Below, one piece after another: positions 1 to 8,266 of a stretch of DNA of 18,591 nucleotides; the stretch's first letter is position 1; each line of letters opens with the position of its first letter. The notes beneath the pieces are model-generated. The model worked only from the letters and a program-made list of their open reading frames with translations. It ran no database searches and had not been told where the DNA came from. Where the stretch lies: the NCBI GenBank assembly GCA_963727835.1, contig CAVSIB010000061.1:1-18591 (forward strand). The letters run 5' to 3'. A program made the translations under genes and the position numbers. Origin of the DNA: G026625185 sp963727835 (GTDB lineage: Bacteria; Desulfobacterota; WTBG01; JAGOGO01).

Positions 1-787
1 TCAATATTTTTTATGTAGGGCGGGACATCGATAGATTCCTGAAATTTTTTAATTACAAAATCTTTAAATTTATTACCATCAAATTCTTTTGGTTGGTCAG
101 CGGTTGGGACCCAAACATCAAAACTCGCCTTATTGCCTAATCTGATAAGTCGCCATTGTATTTCTGTATGCTCTGTCGGGGCTCTTTGATTTGTTCATCA
201 AGCACAGTGGTAATTATTTCTTTCTTTCCAAATTCAATTTTTTCAAGTTCTTTTCCCCTACTTATTTTTTCTAAAACAGAAATTAAGTCCCCATATAATG
301 AAAGCAATTTATTGACCTTATCCTGACTAATAGCCATGAATCCTTGTGGATGATAATTTTCTTCATATCCGAGATACTTGTTTAATTTTGGCATTTCAAG
401 ATCAAATGGAACATCATTAATCATGAAATAAATAAATTCCCATGTTTTGCCATCATTATCTATACCCCAAAATTTTGCCAAATCAGCATTCCTGACTTTC
501 ATTGCAATTTCAGCAGCAAGGATAATTTTTCCTTTACGATATACCATCACATAATCGCCCTCTTCCATTGCTTCCCAATTTCTAATATTACTTGAACCAG
601 GAACAGCACCCCAAACGGCATAAGGACGATCGTGTGCGTATTCTTTTAATCTGGTTGCATCCTCGCTGGAAAGATATTTACCAAATTCATCTACTGATCG
701 GCGATTTTTAATCGTACCGTAATAGTGGCGATCCGCTTTATGCCCGCCGCCTGCCATCACGAAAAATATTTTTTTAGATTGATTCAT
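1..787 (-). CDS. EVE/PUA-like domain protein with C-terminal nuclease-like region, partial and frame-broken
   Basis: The minus-strand frame starts at ATG 787 and runs to a stop at 137-139 (216 residues). The N-terminal ~130 residues have an EVE/PUA-like look: YAVWGAVPGSSNIRNW, then EEGDYVMVYRKGKIILAAEI, then KTWEFIYFM. Such domains read modified bases in DNA or RNA. The next 45 codons, down to position 1, are open in another frame and carry EIQWRLIRLG followed by FDVWVP, resembling the start of a C-terminal domain of restriction-endonuclease-like proteins. One extra C in the CCCC run near 172-176 would join them as EPP-TEHTEIQW. I infer a modification-dependent restriction-type protein whose end lies outside the window. 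No Shine-Dalgarno is evident; a TATAAT-like -10 (complement of 814-819) lies 27 bases upstream. The domain fold is moderately sure, the nuclease role is inferred, and the frame break may be an assembly error. Confidence 0.5.
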
Positions 788-851
788 AATGAAAATTGAA
801 AATTGTTACGATAATTATAGTTAATTTTGTATTAATCCAGATTTTATAAAC

Positions 852-897
852 AAAAAAGGCCAATCACTTTTTACCTGGCAATCCGGCCTTCTTTTTT
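852..897 (-). terminator. hairpin terminator downstream of the 230-residue gene; palindromic element copy A
   Basis: AAGGCC (856-861) pairs with GGCCTT (885-890) around a 23-nt loop. A-run 852-857 on one side and T-run 892-897 on the other give a U-tract in either direction. It lies about 140 bases beyond the stop of the minus-strand gene ending at 1036 and would serve it. It shares 23 of 35 positions with a second copy at 1953-1987 (counted by eye), so it is also one copy of a dispersed element. Confidence 0.6.
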
Positions 898-1035
898 ATT
901 CTCATCACTCATTGAAGTTCCCTTTCTCAGTGACGCCCATTTTTTACAACGATTATTGGTTTCTAGGTTTTGATAATTTTCAAAGTTTATATTCCACCAA
1001 GATTGTGCAGACTATGCTTCGTCTTACCGGGCGGA

Positions 1036-1728
1036 CTAAAACACCAGCGAATCAACCTTCATACCTGCACTTCTCAACCGCTCGCAATCTCTTTCCAATC
1101 GCTTGCTTGCCACCTCCCTTGTTTCTGCCTGAGCTTCTGCTGTGTCATCATAACGTCCAACATTATAGAATTTTTCGATTGTTGTCTTGCTCTCTCCTGT
1201 GGCAAACTCAAAAGCTGCCATACAACCAAATCCTTTTTTCTCCCCATCGGCCTGTTTTACAATCATATCTGGGCATTTGAGGGTCACATCAACGGAAACT
1301 GGTACTCCCGCATGCATAAGGTGAATGAAGTTCTGCAGTCTTAAAGCGGGCTTTTTCAATGATGCGTCCCCAGGTAGCCCCAAGAAGGAATTCTGGAAAG
1401 TAAAAAACTCACCTTTTACAGGGATACCTGCCTTTTCCAGTCTTTCGTAATCCATTTGAAGTCTATTATTGGCAATCAAAAGGCATTCAAGAGCATCCTC
1501 CGCCTCCTCATCGGCAAGGGAATAGTCCTTTCTAAATACAAAAGGTTCACCCTTAACTGTGCCGCTGTATTCCATAGATAGAATAACAGTGTCGACATAT
1601 TGTTCTTCTCGTTTTAATTTGATAACCTCTCGAATAGGCTTGGTATTCAAAACAATTTTTTTTCCTGTAGCGGCTTCATCTATTAAGGTGGCTAACATTT
1701 TTATTTGTTCAGGTTTTGCATTTGTCAT
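1036..1728 (-). CDS. unrecognised 230-residue soluble protein with an internal domain duplication
   Basis: ATG at 1728 is preceded by a strong AGGAGGTGA Shine-Dalgarno (complement of about 1734-1742). There is no signal peptide or membrane segment. Two halves resemble each other: around residues 86-104 the protein reads ANNRLQMDYERLEKAGIPV and near the C-terminus ASKRLERDCERLRSAGMKV, each after a beta-rich stretch and an acidic loop (DYSLADEEAEDA and NVGRYDDTAEAQAE). This suggests two tandem copies of a roughly 90-residue alpha/beta unit. I do not recognise the family and assign no function. The gene stands alone between two copies of a 35-nt palindromic element (856-890 and 1953-1987); the left one can terminate it. 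Reality as a gene is well supported by length and ribosome binding site. Confidence 0.85.
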   Translation of the reverse strand: MTNAKPEQIKMLATLIDEAATGKKIVLNTKPIREVIKLKREEQYVDTVILSMEYSGTVKGEPFVFRKDYSLADEEAEDALECLLIANNRLQMDYERLEKAGIPVKGEFFTFQNSFLGLPGDASLKKPALRLQNFIHLMHAGVPVSVDVTLKCPDMIVKQADGEKKGFGCMAAFEFATGESKTTIEKFYNVGRYDDTAEAQAETREVASKRLERDCERLRSAGMKVDSLVF

Positions 1729-1952
1729 GGTCTCACCTCCTTTCGGTAACTAAGGTGAAGTTGGACAGTTGGCACCTTGAATGTGATAGCTATAACCAAG
1801 ATAGTGGTGCTTCTTGAAATCTTTTTCATTTGCTATCTTCTTTTCTTTTATAAGGTTTGATCAATAACTTTATTATTGTTTATATAGCACACCGTTTAAG
1901 CAAATTTATTTCTCCAGTTTTTGAAACCCAGACCTTTCAAAGAGCAAATAAA

Positions 1953-1987
1953 TAGGCCAAACCACCTTTTATGGGCAATTCGGCCTA
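1953..1987 (-). repeat. 35-nt palindromic element, copy B
   Basis: TAGGCC (1953-1958) pairs with GGCCTA (1982-1987). It has the same total length and orientation as the element at 856-890 and shares with it the GGCCAA start, a T-rich centre, and GGCAAT before the closing GGCC. Read on the minus strand it is followed by a T-rich stretch (TATTTATTTG), so it could be a weak minus-strand terminator, although no gene is visible upstream of it on that strand. Confidence 0.5.
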
Positions 1988-2434
1988 TATTAGCTTACGG
2001 AACCATGGATCAATTTCCCTCCACGGTTATCCTTGTTTTATTGTTTTTTATTCAAGAATTGAAAAGTATCCACAAACTATTGATAATATAAACCTAGAGA
2101 GATTAAAAGTCAATCAATAAACAAATCAAACCATTATATGTAAATCACGATCTGAAACCCCCTAAACCAATTCACCTCTTTTGAGGCTGTCATTTCTAAT
2201 TAAAAAAAAGGGGGCTCGAATTACGACCCTTCCTATGTACTTCTTAGAGTATAAAATCCGGTTGCGGTATTGTAACTAAATGGATGCACTCCGAATGACC
2301 ATTATTCCTGAGGGTGGGGAAGGAAATAATAGTTGATTTTTAACCGGTAAAGGTTTTTAATAATACTGTTTTTAATTTAAAATTATACTTGAATCTATAC
2401 CCAAACTCAGGAATAAGTGGAGGAGAGAGGGTTC

Positions 2435-2476
2435 ATGATTCTAAAAGATAATAAAATAGACCCTATTTCCTGTTAA
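2435..2476 (+). CDS. possible 13-residue leader peptide
   Basis: The ATG at 2435 is preceded by GGAGG (2419-2423, 11 bases upstream) within a purine-rich run. The frame reads MILKDNKIDPISC and stops at TAA 2474-2476, inside the loop of the terminator hairpin at 2461-2489. Ribosomes finishing this ORF would cover the hairpin's left arm, the geometry of a translational attenuator. No run of one amino acid marks a sensed substrate. It could equally be chance next to a terminator. Confidence 0.25.
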   Translation: MILKDNKIDPISC

Positions 2477-2497
2477 AAAGGTAATAGGGATTTTTTT
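2461..2497 (+). terminator. rho-independent terminator
   Basis: CCCTATT (2461-2467) pairs perfectly with AATAGGG (2483-2489) around a 15-nt loop and is followed by A and seven Ts (2491-2497). It is oriented for plus-strand transcription. No normal gene precedes it on this strand, so it ends a short leader or small RNA, or is left over from a deleted gene. It lies 370 bases upstream of the RND exporter. Confidence 0.7.
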
Positions 2498-2869
2498 GTT
2501 TGAGAAGGCAAAGACCGGTCGATGGGTTAGTAAAGGTCAGGGCTTTTACAAGGAAACCATATAAATGTGATTACTCTCGCTGCTGATTTTATCGTTGGCC
2601 ATTTTGGTACGTGATCAGCGAAAATATGCGATTGTGCCAAGCTGACGGTTTATCCCTATTCTCCAAAATCGACTTTTTCAGGAAAAACTACCATAAACGC
2701 ACGACAGGAGTTTAATTGCTTAGGGAGAGGAGCCATTCCATTTTACAAGTATAAAGAAGCCTTCGCGAGGAGAAATGACTTTTTTCGGTCAGTAATTTGA
2801 ATAATTGAAGACCCCAAAAATTTGCTGTGTTTGAGAGGAAAATAAATCTCTAAAGAGGAGGAAAAGACC

Positions 2870-4120
2870 ATGATGCGAAAAATTTCCGCATGGATTGTGA
2901 AGTACCGGTGGCTTAATATAGCCATAACGGTCGGGTTGGTCGGTTTTTTTTGGTGGAAAATGATGAGTGCAGTTATTCTTAACGACCCGGATGACTGGAG
3001 CAACCAAAAACACCCCTATGTAAAGCTCAACAAACGAATTCTACATGAGTTTGGTGGGGCTAATGTTCTGCAAATCATGATCAAAGTTAAGGATGGCGGA
3101 AAATACAAAAATATTTTGAACTTAGATACAATGAAAAGGATTAAGGAGATTTCCGACCGTCTTTACATCATGAAGGGATTTATCCCACCTAATTTTGAGG
3201 GGTTAGCCGCCCCAAAGGTGAAGTATTTCAAAGCCACAAAGGAGATTATCATCGTCGAGCAGCTGATGCTCAAAACCCCCCGGGACCAGGCAGCGATTGA
3301 CCGTATCAAAGAAGGGGTTTTGACCAACCCCTTAGCTTACGGCAAGCTCGTCTCCAAGGACTTTAAGGGCTCTCTAATGATGGCGGATTTCAACTGGGAT
3401 ATCACCCTGGATCAAATCTATGATGAAGCCCAGAAGATCAAAAAAGAATACAGCGATGCAAACCATGAAATTATGATAGCCGGAAAGCCGGTGCAGATGG
3501 GTTGGCTCAACGAGAAGCAAAGAACCGAGATGCCCATTACTTTGTCTTGTTTTGTACAGGGGCTGATCCACTTCCTATCTTTGTTTACAATTCTGGGTAT
3601 TGTGCTCCCGCTTGGGGTCGGTTTTTGTGGATCCTGCATCGGCATAGGGTCAGTGGCGGTGACCGGAGTTCCTTTTAATATCATCAGCTACGGCTCTCCC
3701 TTTATCATTCTGGCTGCGGGAGCCGCCCACACCATCCAGTTTCTCAAACGCTATCAGGAAACATACGGAGACATCAGAGACACAAATGAATCAATCATTC
3801 AAGCCAATATCCATATCATGCCTCCCCTTTTCGTTTCCGTGTTCTGTGATGCGTTGGGGTTCTTGATTATTCTTTTTACGCCTTTTCAGAACCTCAAAAA
3901 CTTGGCCATCGGCAGCACCGTGGGACTTTGTTCCTTGGTTTACCTGGTTATTTTTTTTGTCCCCGCGGTTACTTCGTTATTAAAACCTCCCTCGGAGTTG
4001 GCAATTGCTATGACCCAAAAGGAGTCAGGCAAGGCCCATAAAAGCTTTTTGGGGAAGATTCTTGGAGCAGGGGCAGGTTCGCTTTTGGGAATTGTCGCTG
4101 GCGGCTTTTTATCCCCATGA
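2870..4120 (+). CDS. RND-superfamily (MMPL/COG1033-type) exporter, N-terminal half
   Basis: Starts at ATG 2870 after a strong AGAGGAGG (2854-2861). Residues 12-36 form the first membrane helix. Residues 37-220 form a large periplasmic domain. Residues about 222-372 hold helices 2-6 with the sterol-sensing-domain-like core, including the diagnostic GAAHTIQFLKRYQE (residues 284-297). After a basic cytoplasmic linker, the frame enters helix 7 (SLLGIVAGGF) and stops at 4118-4120. RND exporters of this type are single chains of about 800 residues; 416 + 382 gives 798, so the two ORFs are two halves of one protein. Such pumps use proton flow to move hydrophobic or lipid-like substrates outward; the substrate cannot be told. 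The break falls within helix 7 at a T-run (4106-4110). Confidence 0.85.
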   Translation: MMRKISAWIVKYRWLNIAITVGLVGFFWWKMMSAVILNDPDDWSNQKHPYVKLNKRILHEFGGANVLQIMIKVKDGGKYKNILNLDTMKRIKEISDRLYIMKGFIPPNFEGLAAPKVKYFKATKEIIIVEQLMLKTPRDQAAIDRIKEGVLTNPLAYGKLVSKDFKGSLMMADFNWDITLDQIYDEAQKIKKEYSDANHEIMIAGKPVQMGWLNEKQRTEMPITLSCFVQGLIHFLSLFTILGIVLPLGVGFCGSCIGIGSVAVTGVPFNIISYGSPFIILAAGAAHTIQFLKRYQETYGDIRDTNESIIQANIHIMPPLFVSVFCDALGFLIILFTPFQNLKNLAIGSTVGLCSLVYLVIFFVPAVTSLLKPPSELAIAMTQKESGKAHKSFLGKILGAGAGSLLGIVAGGFLSP

Positions 4121-5265
4121 TGGCGTTCGGGATCTTTGCGACCTGGTTTATGTTTAAGTACGACTATGTGGGGGGGTTTGACTGGGATACGGCTATTTAT
4201 TCTAACATAAACTACGGGTGGAAGAAGGTTTGGGTATATAAAGACCAGGAGGCGATCGCCAAAACATTTTCCGGTTGCTATCCTTATAACATCCTGATTG
4301 AAGGTAAAGAGATTGACGTGGGCAAAGACCCGGCGTTTCTGCATCAGATTGAGAAACTGCAGGACTGGCTTGAAACTCGGCCGGAAATCACCTACACCAT
4401 CTCGCTTCCTAACTATTTGCGGGGGATGAACATCCTGTTTCACGAAGGGAACATGGAATATAACAAAGTCTCGGACGATCCCCTGCTTAACGCCCAGTAC
4501 CTCTATATGCTCTCCACCGGGTCTCCGGGAGAATTTGAAACCACGGTTGATACGGTAACGTGGAAGACTGCCGCTCTTAAGACCCTGGCGAACTGCGGCA
4601 ATCCCCGCTGTTATGATAAGTTGTTGTGGGACACCAAAAAGTGGGTAAAAGCAAACTGGAAGTATGATAAGGCGACGCCTCTGGTAGCGGGAGGGTTTAT
4701 CGGCGTTTCCGTGTCCATGAGCGAGGATGCCCAGGGGTGGCTCTGGCCGGTTGCCGCGGCATTGACTATTTTAATTTATCTTGTCTGCGCCATTCTTTTC
4801 CGGAACTGGATTATCCCCATCTATCTGATTGCCCCGCTCCTCTACGTGATGCCCATCATGCTGGGATTGTGTCAATATTACACCATGAGCCATAAGGATG
4901 TCCTGGATTACAACGCCCAGCAGTTTATCAGCCTCTGTCTGGGGGTGGGAGTGGATGCCAATGTTTATCTCCTGTTCCGCTATTTTGAGGAGTATGCTCT
5001 GGTAAAAGATATGCAAAAGGCCATAGAAAATGCCTGGACCAGCACCGGGAAGGCAGTGTTGTTTTCAGGTTTAGCGCTCTCAATCGCTTATGCCCCCTTG
5101 TTTTTTACCAATACCTTTTGGGCTTACCTGGGGTTGGGATCCTTTGAGATGCTGATGTTGAACTTATTTGGTTCTCTTTATATTTTACCTTTATTATTAG
5201 GGGTATTTAGACCAAAATTTTTAAAGAGTGAGGAGGTGGTGAATAGGCTTCATATTAGTTCATGA
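4117..5265 (+). CDS. RND-superfamily exporter, C-terminal half
   Basis: The frame carries the rest of helix 7 (MMAFGIFATWFMFKY), the second periplasmic domain (about residues 20-205) and helices 8-12, with GVGVDANVYLLFRYFEEY matching the second RND motif. In the same frame just upstream, 4108-4116 reads FIP, so one missing T in the run 4106-4110 would restore a single ~799-residue chain. The ATG at 4117 overlaps the first ORF's TGA as ATGA, which would also allow coupled translation of a split pump. I see no Shine-Dalgarno of its own, and a start within a membrane helix is unlikely to be natural, so a single-base deletion (real or assembly) is the better reading. The C-terminus ends in a short basic tail. 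Confidence 0.85.
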   Translation: MMAFGIFATWFMFKYDYVGGFDWDTAIYSNINYGWKKVWVYKDQEAIAKTFSGCYPYNILIEGKEIDVGKDPAFLHQIEKLQDWLETRPEITYTISLPNYLRGMNILFHEGNMEYNKVSDDPLLNAQYLYMLSTGSPGEFETTVDTVTWKTAALKTLANCGNPRCYDKLLWDTKKWVKANWKYDKATPLVAGGFIGVSVSMSEDAQGWLWPVAAALTILIYLVCAILFRNWIIPIYLIAPLLYVMPIMLGLCQYYTMSHKDVLDYNAQQFISLCLGVGVDANVYLLFRYFEEYALVKDMQKAIENAWTSTGKAVLFSGLALSIAYAPLFFTNTFWAYLGLGSFEMLMLNLFGSLYILPLLLGVFRPKFLKSEEVVNRLHISS

Positions 5266-5309
5266 GTGAGAAAATGACAAACTACGGGTAATTCCCAGTT
5301 AAAAGGCCC

Positions 5310-5765
5310 GCATTATGTTAAAATTCATGGTCAAGGCCTCAGCGTTGATGCAAAAGACGGCTATCTGATAGGCGGAAGATGTGACCTCTGCCAATACTGC
5401 CGATACTACAGAGCTTGAAAAGCTCATCAACGAATCGAGGCTTTCAGAAGGTTCAATTGTCCTTGCCGGCAAGTGATACGCCGGGGAGAAGAACAAAGCC
5501 ATTCTTGGAGAGAAGAAACTCAAAAATGGGATTATAGCAAAAGCCGCCCGGAATTAACCCCTGTAGTCTTCTTCAGCGTGTTGTCGACAGAATCATCAGC
5601 TCGGTGAGATATAAAGTGGGACGGAAAACCGGGGATGATGGTACAAACAAGCGCCGAGAAGAACAAAAATTTGAAAACAGAACGCTAAAGATAGAAAAAT
5701 CAGGAAGTCCAGATTATGCAAATTTTTAATATAAGGCTCTACTTTTAAAAGAAAATAAGGTGCAT
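5310..5765 (+). pseudogene. IS5-type transposase remnant
   Basis: Broken frames 60 bases after the exporter carry recognisable IS5-family transposase pieces in order: KIHGQGLSVDAKDGYLIGG, VTSANTADTTELEKLI, LSEGSIVLAGK-stop-YAGEKNKAIL, KLKNGIIAKAARN, RVVDRIISSVRYKVGRKTG, and a weak C-terminal match around 5715-5760 (FNIRLYF). The expected catalytic Asp in VLADKGYAG is replaced by Gly, and the expected Glu in RYKVERTFG is also Gly. There are at least two internal stops and frame changes. The N-terminal half is missing and I cannot identify the element's ends. It is a dead relic, evidently old because substitutions as well as indels are present. Confidence 0.75.
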
Positions 5766-6128
5766 TGCTTTTTTTCACGAAAAAAGGGTAGTATTTTTGA
5801 ATGGAGTTTTGGAAGGGATAGCAGGCCAGCTAAAGATTATTTTCTTATGTTGTGGAGGCAAATAATCAATTTCATCAACTACACTTTTTATTTTTCTTTT
5901 ACTTGATTTTGAGATACGAAAAAAAAAGAGATTTGACAGGAATGAGTCGGAAAACTTTTAAAGAGGAAATAAGCCTATAAAGTTGTTGCTAAAATTCTTT
6001 TAACCGATGAAACCCTCCGTGGAAGCTCTAAATAATTAATCTTCTAGATTGATTCGTATCATGAAAAAGATTCAGAACCTTTTATCCTAATGCTTAATTA
6101 ATCTTGCTAGGAAGCTTTTAACGACCCT
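5766..6128. other. AT-rich spacer without a recognised gene
   Basis: Between the IS5 relic and the small membrane protein no convincing ORF, hairpin or repeat was found. The missing parts of the IS5-type element may have decayed here beyond recognition. Confidence 0.4.
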
Positions 6129-6233
6129 TTATCGTTTCGCTTCTCCTTTTTTCTTTTTACCCCAAACTTCAGATAACACAGCAAGGCCTATAAGTACTAA
6201 AATTATAGTAATGATTATTCCTTCATTACTCAT
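6129..6233 (-). CDS. 34-residue single-pass membrane protein
   Basis: ATG at 6233 (minus strand) is preceded at ideal distance by GGGAGGTGA (complement of about 6239-6248), one of the best ribosome binding sites in the window. The product starts MSNEGIIITIILVLIGLAVL, a hydrophobic helix of about 17 residues (5-21), followed by SEVWGKKKKGEAKR, a strongly basic tail. By the positive-inside rule the C-terminus should be cytoplasmic. It is too short for ordinary gene calling. I do not recognise a family; the shape (helix plus basic tail) is like small regulatory or stress membrane peptides, or a type I toxin, but no antisense RNA could be shown. It stands alone, 360 bases from the IS5 relic. Confidence 0.65.
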   Translation of the reverse strand: MSNEGIIITIILVLIGLAVLSEVWGKKKKGEAKR

Positions 6234-7262
6234 TGTTTATCACCTCCCTTCTATTTTTGTGTGATTTTAGATCCTGCTTGAACACCCTCTTCAAAATAAT
6301 TGATAATTACTTTTCAGGAGGTTCACATAAAGTACCTCGCTTATTTTATTTTTGATCCTTAAGCTATTTTTAATTTAAACCAATCAAGACATAAAGTCAA
6401 TAACACTTTAAGGTGTCGCTTAATTGTTTGTTACTTCTTCTCATTTCCAATCCAATAAAAAAAGCCTCTGACGGGGGCAAATGCCACTTATGGAGTTTTG
6501 ACATTTTTATGATCTCACTTACTTATGAGGTTGTCAAATGATTTTTTTAAATTCGTTTAGCTAATAGCTGGGTGATCCAGGCAGACCTCATAGGGGGAAG
6601 GGGGTGTCGTTGCCCTTCATATATGGCGTCAGATTTACTTCTGTGTAGAAAAAATAAAATGAAGGTTAGTCGGCTGGATTTTTTAGGGTTAAGGCGCGGT
6701 CCTGGGCTAGCTCCAGAGGCACAAAAAAAGTCCACGAGAGCGAGACGATTGCGTTCCACCCCCAACATTCCGATTTTGAAAAATTTCACTATAGACCGAA
6801 AAAAACAGTTTGAAGTTATCTTACCTCCCATAGCAACAAAAGATACCGAATTAAAAAGAATCAAGAAGAATAAGAAATAAAAACCCCTGGTTGAGAACCG
6901 GATAATGGAAAGGGAGTAATAACGTTCCGGTTCAGCGGTGCTTTCACTTTGTAACCGCACGGGGAGAGGGGAGGGGAAAACCGAAACGTGTTATCTGCGT
7001 CTAGTCCCTCTTCGGGAGTTTCCGGTCATATATGAATTAAATTAGACTTTGAAAGTCATTCGTTCTCTTCGGCATAAACTGGTTTGCTGTATAACACAAA
7101 AGGCAGCCGCGATTATAACAAGTCGGTTGGATTGTTATGTTGTACCATCCGTCAGATAGTCAAGTGCGAAACTGGTAGGCATTATAGTATTCATAGGGGT
7201 ATATAAATACGTCATAAGATTCATATTGTTATCATATGTTCGCTGTGAATTTAGATTGAAAT
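6234..7262. other. 1-kb spacer with an unresolved GC-rich patch
   Basis: Positions 6572-6880 form a GTG-started 102-codon plus-strand ORF and an overlapping 137-codon minus-strand ORF (6547-6960). Both are basic and low in recognisable structure, neither has a clear ribosome binding site, and I support neither as a gene. The patch at about 6690-6780 is richer in GC than its surroundings. GAACCGG (6895-6901) pairs with CCGGTTC (6927-6933) in a 7-bp hairpin with a 25-base loop and no T-run. A weak minus-strand hairpin followed by seven Ts lies near 6459-6480 and could end transcription from the gene at 7263. At 6316-6362 an AGGAGGT is followed by ATA and 11 codons. The rest, to 7262, shows nothing. 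Confidence 0.35.
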
Positions 7263-8084
7263 TCACACATTTTGAAGCGTATGCCACTTTTCAAACCTAT
7301 CTATTATCCCACCGGGGATCGCCTTTGAGCATATAACAGGCAAGCCTAAAACATCTTTTATTTTTTTTACCAAAATCTCTTGGCTCAGTTCATAGATCTG
7401 AGTCTCAAATATTAATGCAAACCCTCCGTGATCGTAAATCAATTTAATATAAGTCTTAGGCGAGTATCTCATTATGAACAACGGCCTTATTTCAAAAAAG
7501 GAACACATCTCGATTTTTATTTCAAGTTCCTCTTTATCAATGTAACCCAAAGTATTCTTGATTTCGCAGCCGTAATCCACCCCGTCTCTTCTAAATACAA
7601 AATCTAAATCATGCCCTGTTTTTTCCCATTTTTTCCCATTAAAAATTTTAACCTTTGAAGCTAACGGCATAACAACCCTCATGGCGAGTGCTTTACAAAA
7701 TAAGTCCTCCGCCCTATGGCCGCAACTCCGCGTTATATGATCCTGGGAATACTCTTCAATGAATCTTTTATTTCTATTGATTGTGTGCCTCGCATACCTA
7801 TTTGCCTTATGAATAAAAAAGCGGGTTGATGTACCCCTCTCCTTCGGAATTCTTACATCTTTTAAGTAGCCATTTTTATAAAGCCCATTGATCGCATTAT
7901 TTGTTATCCAGTGATAATACTTTTTTTCAAACTTAACCTGTATTTGTCTAATATAAAAAACACGCTCTCTGTCTTCTTCATATAGATCACGAATTTCTTT
8001 CTGAGCTTGCAAGAAATAATGATCTGGTGTGCTTGGCTCATAATAATCTTCAGGCGCTTCGTAGAATTCATCATAATCGATCAT
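7263..8084 (-). CDS. winged-helix plus PD-(D/E)XK nuclease-like protein
   Basis: The 273-residue soluble protein starts at ATG 8084. Residues about 25-100 look like a winged-helix DNA-binding domain (FYIRQIQVKFEKKYYHWITN, then a YKNGYLK hairpin). Residues about 120-215 carry a PD-(D/E)XK nuclease pattern: Glu126 in GHRAEDLF, Asp159/Asp161 in GHDLDFVF, then Glu174-Ile-Lys176 in YGCEIKNTLGY. Intact D and ExK residues suggest an active Mg-dependent nuclease. I know similar orphan proteins only as hypothetical or restriction-like. Spacing and strand put it downstream of a second nuclease gene at 8267-9090, so the two could have been co-transcribed. The fold call is fairly sure; the role (restriction, replication, DNA repair) is not. 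Confidence 0.65.
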   Translation of the reverse strand: MIDYDEFYEAPEDYYEPSTPDHYFLQAQKEIRDLYEEDRERVFYIRQIQVKFEKKYYHWITNNAINGLYKNGYLKDVRIPKERGTSTRFFIHKANRYARHTINRNKRFIEEYSQDHITRSCGHRAEDLFCKALAMRVVMPLASKVKIFNGKKWEKTGHDLDFVFRRDGVDYGCEIKNTLGYIDKEELEIKIEMCSFFEIRPLFIMRYSPKTYIKLIYDHGGFALIFETQIYELSQEILVKKIKDVLGLPVICSKAIPGGIIDRFEKWHTLQNV

Positions 8085-8266
8085 TTCTTAAATGTTCCCT
8101 TATGTCAGATTAAATGTCCAAACATGGCAAGCTTTCTTTTTTTAATTTTATAATACAACAATGTTTATGTTGATCCTTTTAACAACCCAAAATGCCAGTT
8201 TTCAAATTCTCGGTCAGCAGCGATGCTCAGGTTGATTGCCTTGTTCGCCCCTTCTTTCTTGATGAT

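Larger units (their letters stand above)
1750..2865. other. 1.1-kb region without a substantial gene
   Basis: No ORF of convincing length was found on either strand. It contains palindromic element B (1953-1987), a tiny ORF with a good ribosome binding site (2435-2476) ending inside a rho-independent terminator (2461-2497), and a weak pairing GCTGAT/ATCAGC near 2580-2620. The stretch 1760-2400 is AT-rich and shows nothing else that I can support. The promoter of the RND exporter should lie at the right end, but I could not pick out a clear -35/-10 pair. Confidence 0.5.

Noticed and set aside
912..1344. Two plus-strand ORFs of about 120 codons
   Set aside because: They lie antisense to the well-supported gene at 1036-1728, lack binding sites and have Cys/Leu/Phe-rich shadow composition.
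1762..1782. TTGGCACC resembling a sigma-54 -24 element
   Set aside because: No GC-containing -12 element at the required spacing, and no gene in that direction.
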